Shown: piece by piece, positions 31,977 through 43,600 of the stretch
How positions within the stretch are numbered: position 1 is the first letter of the stretch
How the letters are laid out: each line of letters opens with the position of its first letter
NCBI RefSeq assembly: GCF_023065955.2
Contig: NW_026623008.1
Location: 439,001 to 503,000 of the forward strand
Direction: 5' to 3'
Source of the DNA: Ursus arctos
Lineage: Eukaryota; Chordata; Mammalia; Carnivora; Ursidae
DNA length: 64,000 nt
The notes under the pieces: model-generated
What the model was told of the DNA's origin: nothing
Seen by the model: the letters and a program-made list of their open reading frames with translations, nothing else
Databases searched by the model: none
Position numbers and translations under genes: made by a program

Positions 31977-34900
31977 TCACATGATGTCAACGAAAAATTC
32001 ACAGGGGTTTCCCATGGCCTTCTGGAAGGACTGGCGGCTTCCCGTCAGCTCTGGGGGAACAGCAGCCAGCTCCCGGACGGGCGGCCCCCCAGGCGGCCCC
32101 CCCACCACCGAGTACGCCTTTGTTAAGGGATACAATGGGGGAAGCCCCGGGGCAGCAGCCGAGGCCTGGCTGTGTGGGCTGCTGCCCCGGCTGAGCTGAC
32201 TAGCCGGGCGCTCCCGCCAGCCGCTGCCACCGACCCCACTCGGTGCTGTGTGGTCCGACTCGCTGCCACTGCCCCCGGCTCCAGCCGCCCGGCGCTCCTT
32301 CTCACGGCCCAGTGCCCGCCGGCTGCTCCCGCCGGCGCTCCGGGTGGACCCACTGCTTTTGCTTCCTGGAGTCAAGGACAGGGGAGAGGAATGAGATGGT
32401 CAGTGTTGGGCCATGTCACTTCCAGGACGACTAGCCATTGCCAGGGCAACCAGGGGCAGAACCTGGTGGTCTCAAGCAGGGTGGGTGTGGGAGGGGGGCA
32501 GCCATGCAGACAGGAGAGCAGGGCTGGCGCCACTCAGAGGAGCAAGAGCAGCTGCAGCAGGCCGGGGGGCAGAGGGGAGGCAGGGTGAGCAGTGGCAGGC
32601 AGGCAGGGACACTCTGGGGCCAGCTCAGTGCCCCCCATCTCACCCCAATGCCTGATCTTGCAGCTGAGAGCCTGAGGCACGAGTGAGGCCCTGTGTGCCC
32701 GGTGCTCCCGTCGGCCATCCTGGGCCCCCCCGCCCCCAAGACCCACCTTCCGTCCAGCCCCAAGGCCCTGGCCAGCTACTCAGCTCAGCCCCCGTCCTGG
32801 GCTCCCAGGAAGAGCGGGGAGCCTGAGGAGGCCAGCTGGCTGGGAGCATGCCGAGAGGGACGCCGGGCAGGACCCTGGCTTACCGGCCCGGAGGGTCCAC
32901 TCCGCTAGTCCTTCAGTCTAAGGCTTGCTCAGCACAAAGCAAGGGATAGCATGAGTTACACAGCAGGCCCGGCCTGGACACCCGTTCCCGCCTAGGGGGC
33001 ATGCCGCCACCAGCTGGGCCTGTCCAGGGTCCACAGGCACCCAGCAACAGCTTTCCCTGGGGCACCACTACCCTCTGACCTGCTCTCCTCTCTCTCCCAT
33101 CCCTGTCTGGGTCTACTGGGCTGGCTGCCTGACCTCTGTCCCCTGGCCTCAGGCCACTCCTCCAGCAAGTCCCCTCCTCAGGGACACCCCTCGATCTTCC
33201 TGCTCAGCTCTCCACACATCCCAGGGTGGGTCCACAGTTCTGTGCAACCATCCACCTGCGGCTCCCGGCCAGGCTGCAGGTGCTGGGGCAGGTGTCTCCA
33301 CTGTGTCCCGGGACCTCTCTGCTGTCCTTCCCCATGCCATCTCCTGGCCTTTCACTTCTGCTGCACCTGGAACACGAGCACCCCCAACACACACACGCGC
33401 ACACCCCAGTCTGCAGGGTTCTCCCCACCCCCCTGACCCACTCACCCCTTCCAGAAGGAGCTCACCCAGGGCCTCGACACAGAGCAGGGAGGAGCGCACA
33501 GGGCGGAGGGGGCAGGCACATAGGGCAGAGCCAGGCGGCGGGGACAGCGGGGAGCTGGGAGCCCAGCAGGTTCTCACCTTCACTCTGCTGACTCCCAGCA
33601 CTGCCGCTGCCGTAGCTGAAGCCAGGGTCCTGGTATGCGGGTGGGAAGCAGGGCGGGGGGCCCGGGTACTGGTAGGGGTAGCCCTGACCCAAGGGCCAGG
33701 GGGCGGCCGGATGGGGCAGTGGGGCCAGTGTGTCCTGATCCGAGGCCCCACTGGAGCCGCTGTTGAGGTTCAGGGCTGCGAGAGCTGGCGGGAGGGGAGG
33801 GTGGGTGAGGGCAGTGTGGGCGGGCCCTCCGGGGACCCCCGCCCCGCAGCCCCCCACTCACCGCTGCACAGGTCCCCAAAGACGTAGTAGCACTGCTCCG
33901 AGAAGGTGATCTTGTTGACCGTGTGCCGGAGGAAGCCGCGCTTCAGCATGCTGCTGGCGTACTTGCGAGCCTCGCGCCTCTCCTTGAAGCCCTCCACGTG
34001 CGCGTACAGCCAGTCCACCACGTCGGCGCCTGGCCCGAGGCACGCGTCAGGGCACAGAGCCCGGGGCGACCCCGCCCCCCGCAGCCGCCAGCGGCCGCTC
34101 ACCGATGACGGCGTTGGCGATGGTGATCTTGAGCCACATGCGGTCACGGATCTCCAGGCCCGAGTCCGGCAGCTGCATGACGCGCACCACAGCGCCCATG
34201 TCACTCTTCACCGTCAGGGGAGCCTCCTCCAGCTCTGCAAGGCACGGCCCCCCTCAGCCCTGAGCCGCCGAGGGCAGCGACAGGGCTCGGCTGGGCCGCG
34301 GGCCCCGCGGTGGCAGCCCGTCTCAGAGACCAGGCCCTGCGCCGGCTCCGTGGTCACGGAGCCCAGTCTGTGAGGCTATCCGGTGACTGTGGGGTCCGCT
34401 CCCTCCACAGGATGGACCCTCGGAGGAGCAGGCAGCAGGGGTGGGTCGGGGGGTTGAATTTTTGCTCCCTACCCCTGCAGATGCTTCATCAGGATCTTGG
34501 GCCCAAAGCCAGGTGAGGCCAACCCCACCCTGCAGACCAGAGCCCCACGGGGAGAGGCCTCTTCCCTGCCCCCTCCGCGAGCTCAGGGCTGTTAGTCGTG
34601 TTAGCTGCAGGAAAGCCGGGTGGGGGTCACATGCGTGCGCTGCCTCTCCTCTCCAGGAGAGAGGGACCCCAGGGCTGGCCTGGCCCCTCCGGGCATCTTT
34701 CAATCCCACCACACAGCCAGCCAGCTGGAAGGAGGGCGTGCGTGAGGGCAGACACCTGTGTCGGTGCTGGGTCAGACACACACGTGTCAGCCGTGTCCGT
34801 CCACGTGTGCGCCCTGTGGCGCGGCAGGACTGGGTGGGCACTTCGGCCAGGTCCCTCGCCCTGGTGCCTCAGTTCCCTGCTCTCCTGAGCTGCCACTTAC

Positions 34901-37900
34901 GTGGAGCGCCGGGCACAGAGCTGGTTAGTGAGGAGGAGCTGGTGCGCGTGACGGCGCTGGAGCAGGGGCTCGTACCGTAGCGGGGCAGGGCTCCAGTCAG
35001 TGCGGCCGTGTGGGACAGCCAGGCGGCGGGGTCGATGGGCCGCACCGGGTCAGCTGCGTGGCCGCCGCGTGGTAATGGATGAAGGGACAGACGGATGGAT
35101 GGCAGTGCACGATGGAGCACGGGGGCACAGAGGAAAGGACCTTCAGGCTGGGTGAGTGCCCTCCCCCCCCCCAGCAGCCCTGGGGGTCACTCACCCCTCG
35201 GGATGGTGAAGTAGCTCCGGGGGGTCGGGTCCCAGCACTTGGCCACCGTGAGGCTGATGGGCCTGTGGGGTACAGCAGGTCACACAGGGAGGCCCCACGT
35301 GGGCCCCCACATGCCGCCCACCTGCCCTGCCTCACCCCGTCTGGGACACGATCTCCCGCAGCACCCGCACGGCGTCATCATTGCTCATGTTCTCGAAGTT
35401 GATGTCATTCACCTGGGGGCGAGGGGTTCAGCGCGGTGGGGCGGGGGCGCCGGCCTCCGGGCCCCCCCCCCCGGCATCTCCCCGCAGCCCTGCACCTGCA
35501 GCAGCATGTCGCCCGGCTCGATGCGCCCGTCAGCCGCCACGGCCCCGCCCTTCATGATGGAGCCGATGTAGATGCCGCCGTCCCCCCGCTCGTTGCTCTG
35601 CCCCACGATGCTGATGCCCAGGAAGTGGTGCCTCTCTGCAGGGGTGAGGTGAGCGGTGCCTGCTAAGGGGCTGCGCCTCACCCAGGGGCCCACGCCCTGT
35701 GGGGGACCCCAGTGAGGCCTCACCCATGTTGAGAGTGACGGTGATAATGTTCAGGGACATGGTGGAGTCCGTGATGCTGCTGAAGGAAGAGGCCTGTGGA
35801 GGGACGCGAGTGAGGGGACGCAGGCAGGGGCTGTAGAAGGGCAGACCCCGCCCAGCGCCGGGCTGCCACCTACACGGTCCGCCTGCCGCATGCGCTGCTT
35901 CCGCCGCCGGCGCTTGTGCTTCCGGATGAGCCGGGAGGAAGTGCTCTGCTCCGTGGAGCTGCTCAGTCTGGGGGGGCATGAAGGTCAGGGCCAGGCCAGG
36001 GCTGCACGGCCGACACACACACAAGACAGGGAGTGCACGTGACGGGTGTCGGGCCCGCGCCGCCCAGCCAGGTGCGTTGTGGGAAAGAGAGCGGGGTCGA
36101 GTTTGCTCAGGAGGCTCAGCTCCGGGCTGTACACAGCCCTACGCACGACACATGCAAACCCCACAGCTACATCTAGCACGACTCCGGCAAAACGGAGACG
36201 CGGACACTGAGTAAGCCAGCACATGCGTGCACACACCCCCACGCATGTACACACATACCTGTTACACACTCACACGAGCGTGCTTGTGCACACCTGTTAC
36301 ACACTCACACACATCTGGATGCACGCATCCACGCACACCTGCAACACCTGTGCGCGCACACCCGCACGCACACCCCTCCAACACCGGTGCACGCACATCC
36401 ACGCACACCCCTGCAACACCTGTGCGCGCACACCCGCACGCACACCCCTGCAACACCTGTATGCGCACATCCGCACGCACACCCCTGCAACACCTGTATG
36501 CGCACACCCACACGCACACCCCTGCAACACCTGTACACGCACACCCGCACGCACACCCCTGCAACACCTGTGCATGCACACCCGCACGCACACCCCTGCA
36601 ACACCTGTGTGCGCACACCCGCACGCACACCCCTGCAACACCGGTGCACGCACACCCTCACGCACACCCCTGCAACACCGGTGCACGTACACCCGCACGC
36701 ACACCCCTGCAACACCTGTGCATGCACACCCGCACACACAGCCACGCACCGGCTTGTGTTGTCATCCTCATCCGAATCGATGAAGCTACTGGACTCTAGT
36801 TCGCTGCTCAGCACAGTGGAGGCACTGTCGGGGGGCAGCCCCAGGTCTCGCCGCCGGTCCCCCCTTGGGTGCCCGTTGGTCCGGGCAGCTGTGGGGACAG
36901 CAAGAGGGGAGCTGGCCGTGGGGTCCCCTGTGTGGCCTCAAGCACCAACTGACCTGGGAGCCGGCCAGGTGACTTTGGGGCTGATGGCGGGCCCCTGGGA
37001 TCCTGGGCAGACAGGCCTAGGACCTCTACTCTGGGACCAACATTGGTTGGGAGGCAGTAACTGGGAGTAGGCAGGGTCATGGGGTGCACCATGGGGGCCC
37101 AGGCACGTCTAAGGTGCGACCTCATTACCCTCTTCGCGGTTCCGGCGTCGGGCTCGCTCCCGCCGATGGCTGACCAGAGACTCCGTGCCAGTCTCATTGT
37201 CCATTCCGTCACGGCTGCTGGCTACATTGGGGCTGTGCCCACAAGAGGGGGTGGGCTGGGGCAGGCTGGGCCACCCACACTTCGACAGCCTCCCGGCTCC
37301 TTGCCTCCTCTCCCACCCACTCACCTGCCCAGACCCGGCCTCTCTGCCCACCCCTCCTCCACTGACCAATTTCTACTGACCATGGGTCCCTGGTTGGTTG
37401 CCCCTTCCCCCGACAGGCCTGGTAGGCAGCAGGCCCCTCAGGACCACCAGGCTTAGCCCCCCACCCACAGTCCTTACTGGAAAGAGGGAGGCCGGGAGTC
37501 CCCAATGCCGCCCGTTCTCTCAAGAGGTGGAGGCAACTCTGTGTGACCATCAGTGCTCTGAGATCCTGCATCTGAGTGTGCGCCCTCGGCCAGGACCAGC
37601 TGCAGAGGACAGCCATGGCTCAAGGACACCCGCCAACCTGCAGGCCCACCCCCCACCCACCCACATGGGTTCAGCCCAGCCCAGCCCCCACCCTAGCCAA
37701 GCACCCTCTGCCAACATCGCACGGACTCACCCAGGAGACCACACGGCCATTGAAGCAGGGCAGCCTGGCGTTATCGTCGGAGATCTCCTCCTTCACCACC
37801 CTGTGGGGAGACAGTGCCACGAGACCACCCGCATGAGGGCCGGCTCCCACCAGTGGGCTCTGGAGGGAACACCTCCCCATATTCTTGTCCAGGGTGCATG

Positions 37901-40900
37901 CCAGCCCAGGGTGTCCAGGCACATGCCCAGATGTCGTCAGTCTGTGTGGATGCCGCTGCCTGGTGCAATCCCTTCCGGGGGACCCTTGTCATCCTCCTGC
38001 AGACCCTCCCAGGGCCCAGGTCAGATGGAGGTCCAAACTCCCGGCTCTCGAGCAGCAGAGGATCACCTCCTATAACACCCTATAATGCAAGTATCTACGT
38101 TGCTCCGTGTCTGTGCATCCCACAGAGTGGGGACCCATGACAGCAGGGCTCTATCTGGCTTCTTCCCTCCACCCCCCCACGCCCCAAACCTGGCCCCAAC
38201 CCAGAACAGGGCCTGGTTCACAGCAGGCCTCAATACAGACGTGAGGACACTCAGACCACATGAACACAGACAGGTTAAGATGGGTTGGCATGCAGACCCA
38301 TAAAAGCACACCGAGGGCAGACCACTGCCCTCCCAGCCAGTCCACCTGGCCAAGGACACAGAAGCAGAACCCACTCTCTGCAACAGCCCAACTCAAGGCC
38401 TGAAAGGACAGCCAGGTACAGGGCTGCTGGGCCCACTGAGAAGTCCCAGCTCCAGAGGCCAGCAAGCCCCAGCAGCCATACTGCCCAGCAACCAGCCCCT
38501 GGCCTATGTCTTGATGCTGCCCCTAGTCGGGTGGGCATGGGGGTGGGGAAGGTACCCAGGCAGGACACAGAGAGCCAAGGCGACGCTGACTGGGAGAGAA
38601 GCTGATGATGCTGTGGTCAGACACAGGTGGGGGATGGGGTCAGCTGTCAGATTCAAGGGCTGAGGAGAGCAGCAGCCAGTACGGTTCCCAGGGGCAGCTG
38701 GGGAGGGGCCATGGGGCAGGGAAGGCAGTGGCTATGGCCCAGACGCACCCCACACTGTGGCCTCCTTGAGGCCCAGGGATCAGGGCAGGCAGGGCCAGGC
38801 CTGCAGCAGGAGGCTCCACGACGCCCTACCCGGCTGGAGCCCAGCCCTGCCCAACACAGCGGGATTTCCACACCCGGGACTTGGGCCCAGTAGAAAAACA
38901 GGAGCCAGGACAACAGGCAGGAAGCAGCCTTGTGACCTGTTGAGCCCGGACGCCTTGACTCTGCCTGTCCTGGGCAGCAACAGGTGGCAGGAGGCCTCCA
39001 CAGGGCAAGTACCCCACACACCCCCAGGGGAGCGAGGCCCAGGTCCACCACCCACCATCCAGGCCTCAGAAGAGAGAAGAGACGGCCAGGGCAGGAGGGG
39101 GCACCCTGCCAGGACCCCACAGCAGCCCCTCAGACACATGCCAGCCACACAGGTAGCAGTGAGGTGGACACCCAACAGGAAGAGAAGACCCCATGTCTAC
39201 TGCCCCAACTTATGCAGGCGCCACAGCCCTACAGAACTGAGCTTCCCAGGCAGGCTAGGACCCAGCCCAGGACTCAGCTGAAGTCATGCAAGAGGGGGCC
39301 ACCACAGGAAGACCTGAAGTGGCCTAGCACCACCAGGGGCTCTGCCAGCCACAGCCGACAGACACCCGTGCAGCAAGTCCTCCTGGGGGCCCGGCAGGCT
39401 GAGAGCACGGTCTGTGAGTGACAGCAGCAACCAAGGCTGAGCAGGCACCTGGTTCCTGTTTCACAGCCCAGGTGGCCCAGCCTTCCCTGCCATTCCCAAG
39501 CCCCCGCCCTTTCTGACTCACCCCCAGGCAGGCAGATGAGCTCCCCAGCCCTCACACCACAGGGCCTGCCTGGTTTCCCCAGGGGCGGACTGTCCACTGG
39601 CCAGGGCCTCCAGATGACCAATCACCCAGGGCTGCCCGAGCCTCTGCGCCCCCTACCCCTGCACAAATGAGCCCCCAGGGCCCAGAGTCCCTGCTCCCTT
39701 CCCCAACCCCCCACCCCAGCCTGAGGAGCCCAAGTCCCCCAACCCAGCACAACAGGACATCCTGCCTTCCACCTCAGGCCTGGAGCAATGGGGGGGGCAC
39801 CACAGGCCCCCGCCCAGCTAGGTCAAGACAGCCGGGAGGTGGGAGTGGGGGTGTCAGAGCCTCTAGGACAAGGGTGCAGGTGCTTTCCTCGGGATGCACG
39901 ATGCCGCCCACCTCTGGCCAGCCTCCCAAACTCCGGGAGCTCCAGGCAGAGACAGGGCAGGGGAGGCCTCAGTGGAGCCAGGGGAAATGCCTCCAAACAG
40001 TTCTGGGGCTCCCTGCTGGGCCAGGCCTCACCGGGTAGAAGAGCGACCTCCCAGGCAGTCTCCACCGACCCTTAGGGGTGGACATCCAGGGGCACCCCCA
40101 CTGGCATCGTGCCCCCAACCTCAGAATTCCTGGCGAGATCCCGGTTAACCTCAAACTTGTGGCTGTCCGGCCCGCCCGCCGCCCCCGGAGACTCGCCCTG
40201 GCAAGGAATCTGCTCGGAGCAGGGCCCTTGGAGCCAAGCACAGCCAGAGGGGGAGCCACAGGGGGATCCCCAGGGCTCCCAGAGGCCACAGCATGCCACA
40301 GGCCAACCCTTGCCAGTGGGTCCCCAGAGGCACAGGGTCCCCCCGCTAGACCTCCCCACCACAGAGCAGGAAGGTGGCAGAACAAGCTCATACATGGCAG
40401 GGGAGATCTCAAAGAGACCCCCCCAACCCCGGGGCCTCCACAAGTGAGGAATCCTCAGCTCCCACCATTCCTACAGCTGCCCCTCCCCCCCACCCCCGCC
40501 TCATGACCCTAGAGCTCCCCCAGGCTGAAGCTCTGCAGGCTCCAGGGCAAGGGGTTCCCAGTCCCTTACACCCTGCCATAAACTCCGAAGGCACCTGTCT
40601 GGACTCTCCCGACACCACTGGGTGCACTGACCCCAGATGGACCGGCTGCAGAGGGCAGAGTGGGCACTTACCCAGACAGGCTAGGTCAGGCCCAGCCCCC
40701 ACCCCCTGCCCTGCAGCCCTCACACGGCCCACAGGCAGGTGGCTTCCGAGACCGGAGCTCCTGGCCCAGAGATGGAGGGACCAGGGCCACCGGCAGGCAG
40801 ATGACCTAAGTGCCAAGTCTAGCCAGGCCTGGATCAGCAAGGCAGCCCTGGTAGCAAGGGACTCCAACCTCTGCCTCAGTCTAAAAGCTGGGCCCAGACT

Positions 40901-42661
40901 CCTCCCTGCACCACCACTCACCAAGCCAGGGCTTGATGCCTCTGGGCCAGCCTGCCACAGGCCCAGGGACCTTCCCTAGAACTTTGCTGTGACCTGCATG
41001 GGAAAAGTGGGAGGTAGTCACAGGAACCCCCCCCACCTATTTGGCCAAAGATTGGAGTGGGACCCAGCCCAGAGCAGGTGGCCGTGGCCACAGCCCAGAC
41101 TCCCCTTGCCCTTACTAGGTGGCCAGCTATGGCCAGGAACAGAGGCTCGGGGAGTCAAGGCCTGGCCCACAGTGGGATGGCAGGTTGGGGCAGGAGGCCC
41201 AGGCTCACCAGGGTAGTCTTCACAGTCCCTGATCTGAGGCTACCCTCTCATGCCCAGCCCACCCAGGGTTTCTGAGAACACACGCTCCCTCTCTGCCTCT
41301 CCCTAGTGGTGGTGGAGAACAAGAAAGTCTAATTGTCCAAACTTCCCTCAGGCCCCCCAGAGAACTGCTGAATGGCCCCAGCTTGACCTGACCTGGGGCT
41401 GCCCAGGGTCCATGCAAGCCAGAGAATCCAGGAAATGGCCTCAATGTCAAAGTCCTAAGACACAGTCACACACAAGGACACAGGCTGCCTGAGGGCGGCC
41501 AGGCACACCTGCTCAGCCCACGAGGCCTCTGAGTACTCCACCCCCCCCCCCAGCACTGCTGAGCTGGGGACTCAAGTTACCCATGGCTGTGCTGGGTCAG
41601 GCCTCGGACAGAGCTTCAAGCGAACAGCCAGCCTCCGGCTCACTGTCCCAGAGGCCCTGCCCAGTGCAAACGGGAAGTCCCCTCAGCCAAGACAGCCACC
41701 ACTAAGGCTGGACATGGGGACACTGACCCAGAGGCTGCCGGAGTGAGCAGATGGCCCAGGCTGCTCCCAGGAACCCAAGTACTATGTGGCCCAACAAAAA
41801 CAGAGGCCCAACAGACAACAACCCTCAGGCAGGGGCGGGTGCAGGGACGACCCGTGGTCCCCGGTGATCCCTGATCTCTGCCCTATCCCCAGGACCCTGG
41901 AGGAGGGATCCAGAGAGAGGCAGTCTTGAGCCTCTGGAAACTTCTGCAGACTCCAACAGACAAATCTGTGCCCATTGCGGATCACCTCATTTCCTTCACG
42001 CTAACTACAATGGACCCACTGGGCAGCAAGGACCCTGCCCTCATCCCTTCCCTTCCCCCGGACACTCCTCTGACCCCAGCCCCCATGAATCACAAGCCCT
42101 CCAGGTCAAGCCCTATAAGCACCTGCCTGTCCGCCACAGAAGAGGGGCAGTGGGATCCTGAATCTGACAAGTGCCAAGGCGGGACTTCAGCTCACCCTGG
42201 GCCACGGACCTTGACCACCCGCCAGTCAGACAGACTCAGCCACACAGGCCCAGAGTGGGTGCAGAAATGAGAGCCCTCGCCTCCCCCACCGTCCAGCGCT
42301 CTCAGACTCCTGAGCAGGCAGCCAGGGCCTCATGCGTCCCCAGCTCAGGGCACAGCCAGGTTGGACGCGCAGCACCCCCGGGGAGCAGAGGCACTGTCCG
42401 GGTCACAGTCCCAAGATTCCCCAAGGCCCTGGCCGGGCGCGGACAGGTGCAGACACCCGTCCTCGCGCACAGGCCCCCACGGCCCACTGACCCGAAGTCC
42501 TGGTCCATGGACTTGAAGAAGAATTTGTAAGCGTGCACGGGCCGGTTGCTGAGCACATTCTTGAAGTCGGCCAGCGTGACGCGCTCGGGCGCCACGGGCA
42601 GCTTGACCAGGTACGGCGTCTCCTCTTCATCCATGTGATAGATGATCTTGGTCTCCGCCAT
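31977..42661 (-). CDS. DVL1: DVL1, Dishevelled-1 Wnt signalling scaffold
   Basis: Fifteen coding exons on the minus strand: 42492-42661, 37731-37800, 37478-37599, 37129-37232, 36750-36888, 35874-35967, 35724-35793, 35496-35635, 35336-35412, 35195-35262, 34901-35053, 34103-34234, 33862-34029, 33578-33784 and 31977-32365. They join in frame to 700 aa (human 695). Dishevelled relays Frizzled signals to the beta-catenin and planar-polarity branches in the cytoplasm and at the membrane. Domains: DIX about 1-85 (polymerises; starts [20 protein letters not shown]), a basic [10 protein letters not shown] patch, PDZ about 251-340 ([11 protein letters not shown]), DEP about 417-501, and a proline-rich tail ending in the conserved [11 protein letters not shown] second donor at 34975, used instead of 34900, would give the 675-aa form. 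Intron 1 is 4.7 kb. Confidence 0.98.
34901..34976 (-). other. DVL1: Alternative 5' splice site pair of DVL1 exon 11
   Basis: On the minus strand exon 11 can end at 34976 (CGCTACG|GTACGAG) or at 34901 (GCTCCAC|GTAAGTG). The 75-nt difference is exactly 25 codons and encodes a Ser/Thr-rich insert ([19 protein letters not shown] and following). Both forms join exon 12 in frame, giving ...PRYELEEAP or ...GAPQLEEAP. As I recall, human DVL1 has the same two isoforms (670 and 695 aa). The distal donor is the stronger match to consensus. Confidence 0.85.
36349..36743. repeat. 37-bp minisatellite (about 10.7 copies) in DVL1 intron 5
   Basis: Units begin at 36349, 36386, 36421, 36458, 36495, 36532, 36569, 36606, 36643, 36680 and a partial one at 36717. 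All are 37 bp except the second (35 bp). The plus-strand unit ends in the invariant cacccctgcaacacc (one unit has ctccaacacc). Variation is concentrated at the start of the unit (tgtgcgcg, tgtatgcg, tgtacacg, tgtgcatg, ggtgcacg). The array stops only 6 bp from the exon 5 boundary at 36750. Because 37 is not a multiple of three, every frame stays open and yields repetitive but meaningless ORFs. Confidence 0.95.
37801..42491 (-). other. DVL1 intron 1
   Basis: A 4.7-kb GC-rich intron. I find no SINE, LINE, exon or RNA gene in it. First introns of developmental genes often carry enhancers, but no specific element can be named from sequence alone. Confidence 0.65.
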
Positions 42662-42952
42662 GGCGCGGCGGTGGCGCGGGGCCCGAGCGGCGCTCCCGGC
42701 CCGGCCCGGGGCTCGGACTCCCGCGCCTCTCCGCTGTCTGCCCGCGCCCCGCCCGGCCGCCCGCCCGCCGCTCCCGGCCCGGCCGCTACCAGGCCCCCGG
42801 CGCCCCGCCCGGCCGCCCCGGCCCCACCCGCCCCGCCGGCCCCCGCTCCGCTCGCGTCCCGGCTGCTGCCCCGCGGCCGGCGGCCGCCCATCCGCCGCGG
42901 CCCGGGGTCGCAGGCAGGGAGGGCGTGCGAGGCCCAGCCGCGTCCGTGCGCC

Positions 42953-42976
42953 CCGCCGCCGCCGCCGCCGCCGCCG
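42953..42976. repeat. (CCG)8 trinucleotide tract upstream of the DVL1 ATG
   Basis: Eight perfect ccg units on the plus strand, which is CGG in the sense of DVL1, about 290 bp upstream of the start codon. It is in the CpG island and likely in the 5' UTR or just upstream. Confidence 0.9.
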
Positions 42977-43059
42977 CCCCCTCGGGCCGCGCAGTTAAAG
43001 GGACCGCCGGCCCCGGGCTGAGCGCGCCCGCCGGGGGGCGCCCGAGAGCGGGCGGGGCC

Positions 43060-43067
43060 TGACGTCA
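43060..43067. promoter_or_regulatory. CRE palindrome TGACGTCA near the DVL1 promoter
   Basis: Perfect 8-bp CREB/ATF site with flanking CpGs, about 400 bp upstream of the DVL1 ATG in the GC-rich core. Placement in a CpG-island promoter favours function. Confidence 0.6.
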
Positions 43068-43600
43068 CCGGGCCGCTCGCGGCGCGGCGCGGGGCGGGGC
43101 TGCGCACGCGCGGAAGGGCTGGAGGGCGGGGTGCGCGCGTGGGCGGCGGGGCTGAGGTGTCGGTCCCCGCGCGGAGCTCCCACAGCTCTCCCGGGCCTCG
43201 CCCCCGACCATCCTCTCGGGCCCCGGGTCCCCGGCCCGGCACGCGGGGACGCCCACAATGTGCTCGGGCCGCAACCCCTGCTGGGCCGAGGGCTCCGGAA
43301 GCAACCCTGCTGTCAGAAGGGAGACCCCGCCCCAGGCAACGCCAGGTCCCCAGCCGGGGCCCCCAGGGGTCGACTGCAGAACCCAGAAGTATGGCTGGAC
43401 CGGGGTTCCGGTTCTCCGCCCCTTCGCGAGGGCTCCGGGGTCCGTGGGTGCTCAAAGTCGGGGGGCGCCCTGGTCTGATAGGCGGGCAGCAAGGGGGCAG
43501 CAGGGGAAGCTGAGGATACTTCTGTCCCGGCCGGGAGCCAAAGACAACTCGGTCTCTGCGCCCCGGCGCCCACTGCGTGCTCGCGCGCCCTCTGCCGGGC

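Larger units (their letters stand above)
42640..43600 (-). promoter_or_regulatory. DVL1 CpG-island promoter
   Basis: Dense CpG and GC boxes surround and precede the DVL1 ATG (42661). It contains a (CCG)8 tract at 42953-42976 and a full palindromic CRE at 43060-43067. There is no TATA box near the likely start. The transcription start is probably between 42700 and 43050. Confidence 0.75.

Noticed and set aside
36349..36743. Regularly spaced near-identical units suggesting a CRISPR array
   Set aside because: Units are contiguous with no unique spacers, and the setting is an intron of a mammalian gene.
36223..37070. Long histidine/threonine/proline-rich repeat ORFs on both strands
   Set aside because: They are the 37-bp minisatellite read in each frame; since 37 is not a multiple of three and units lack stops, all frames stay open. 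No start, splice or homology support.
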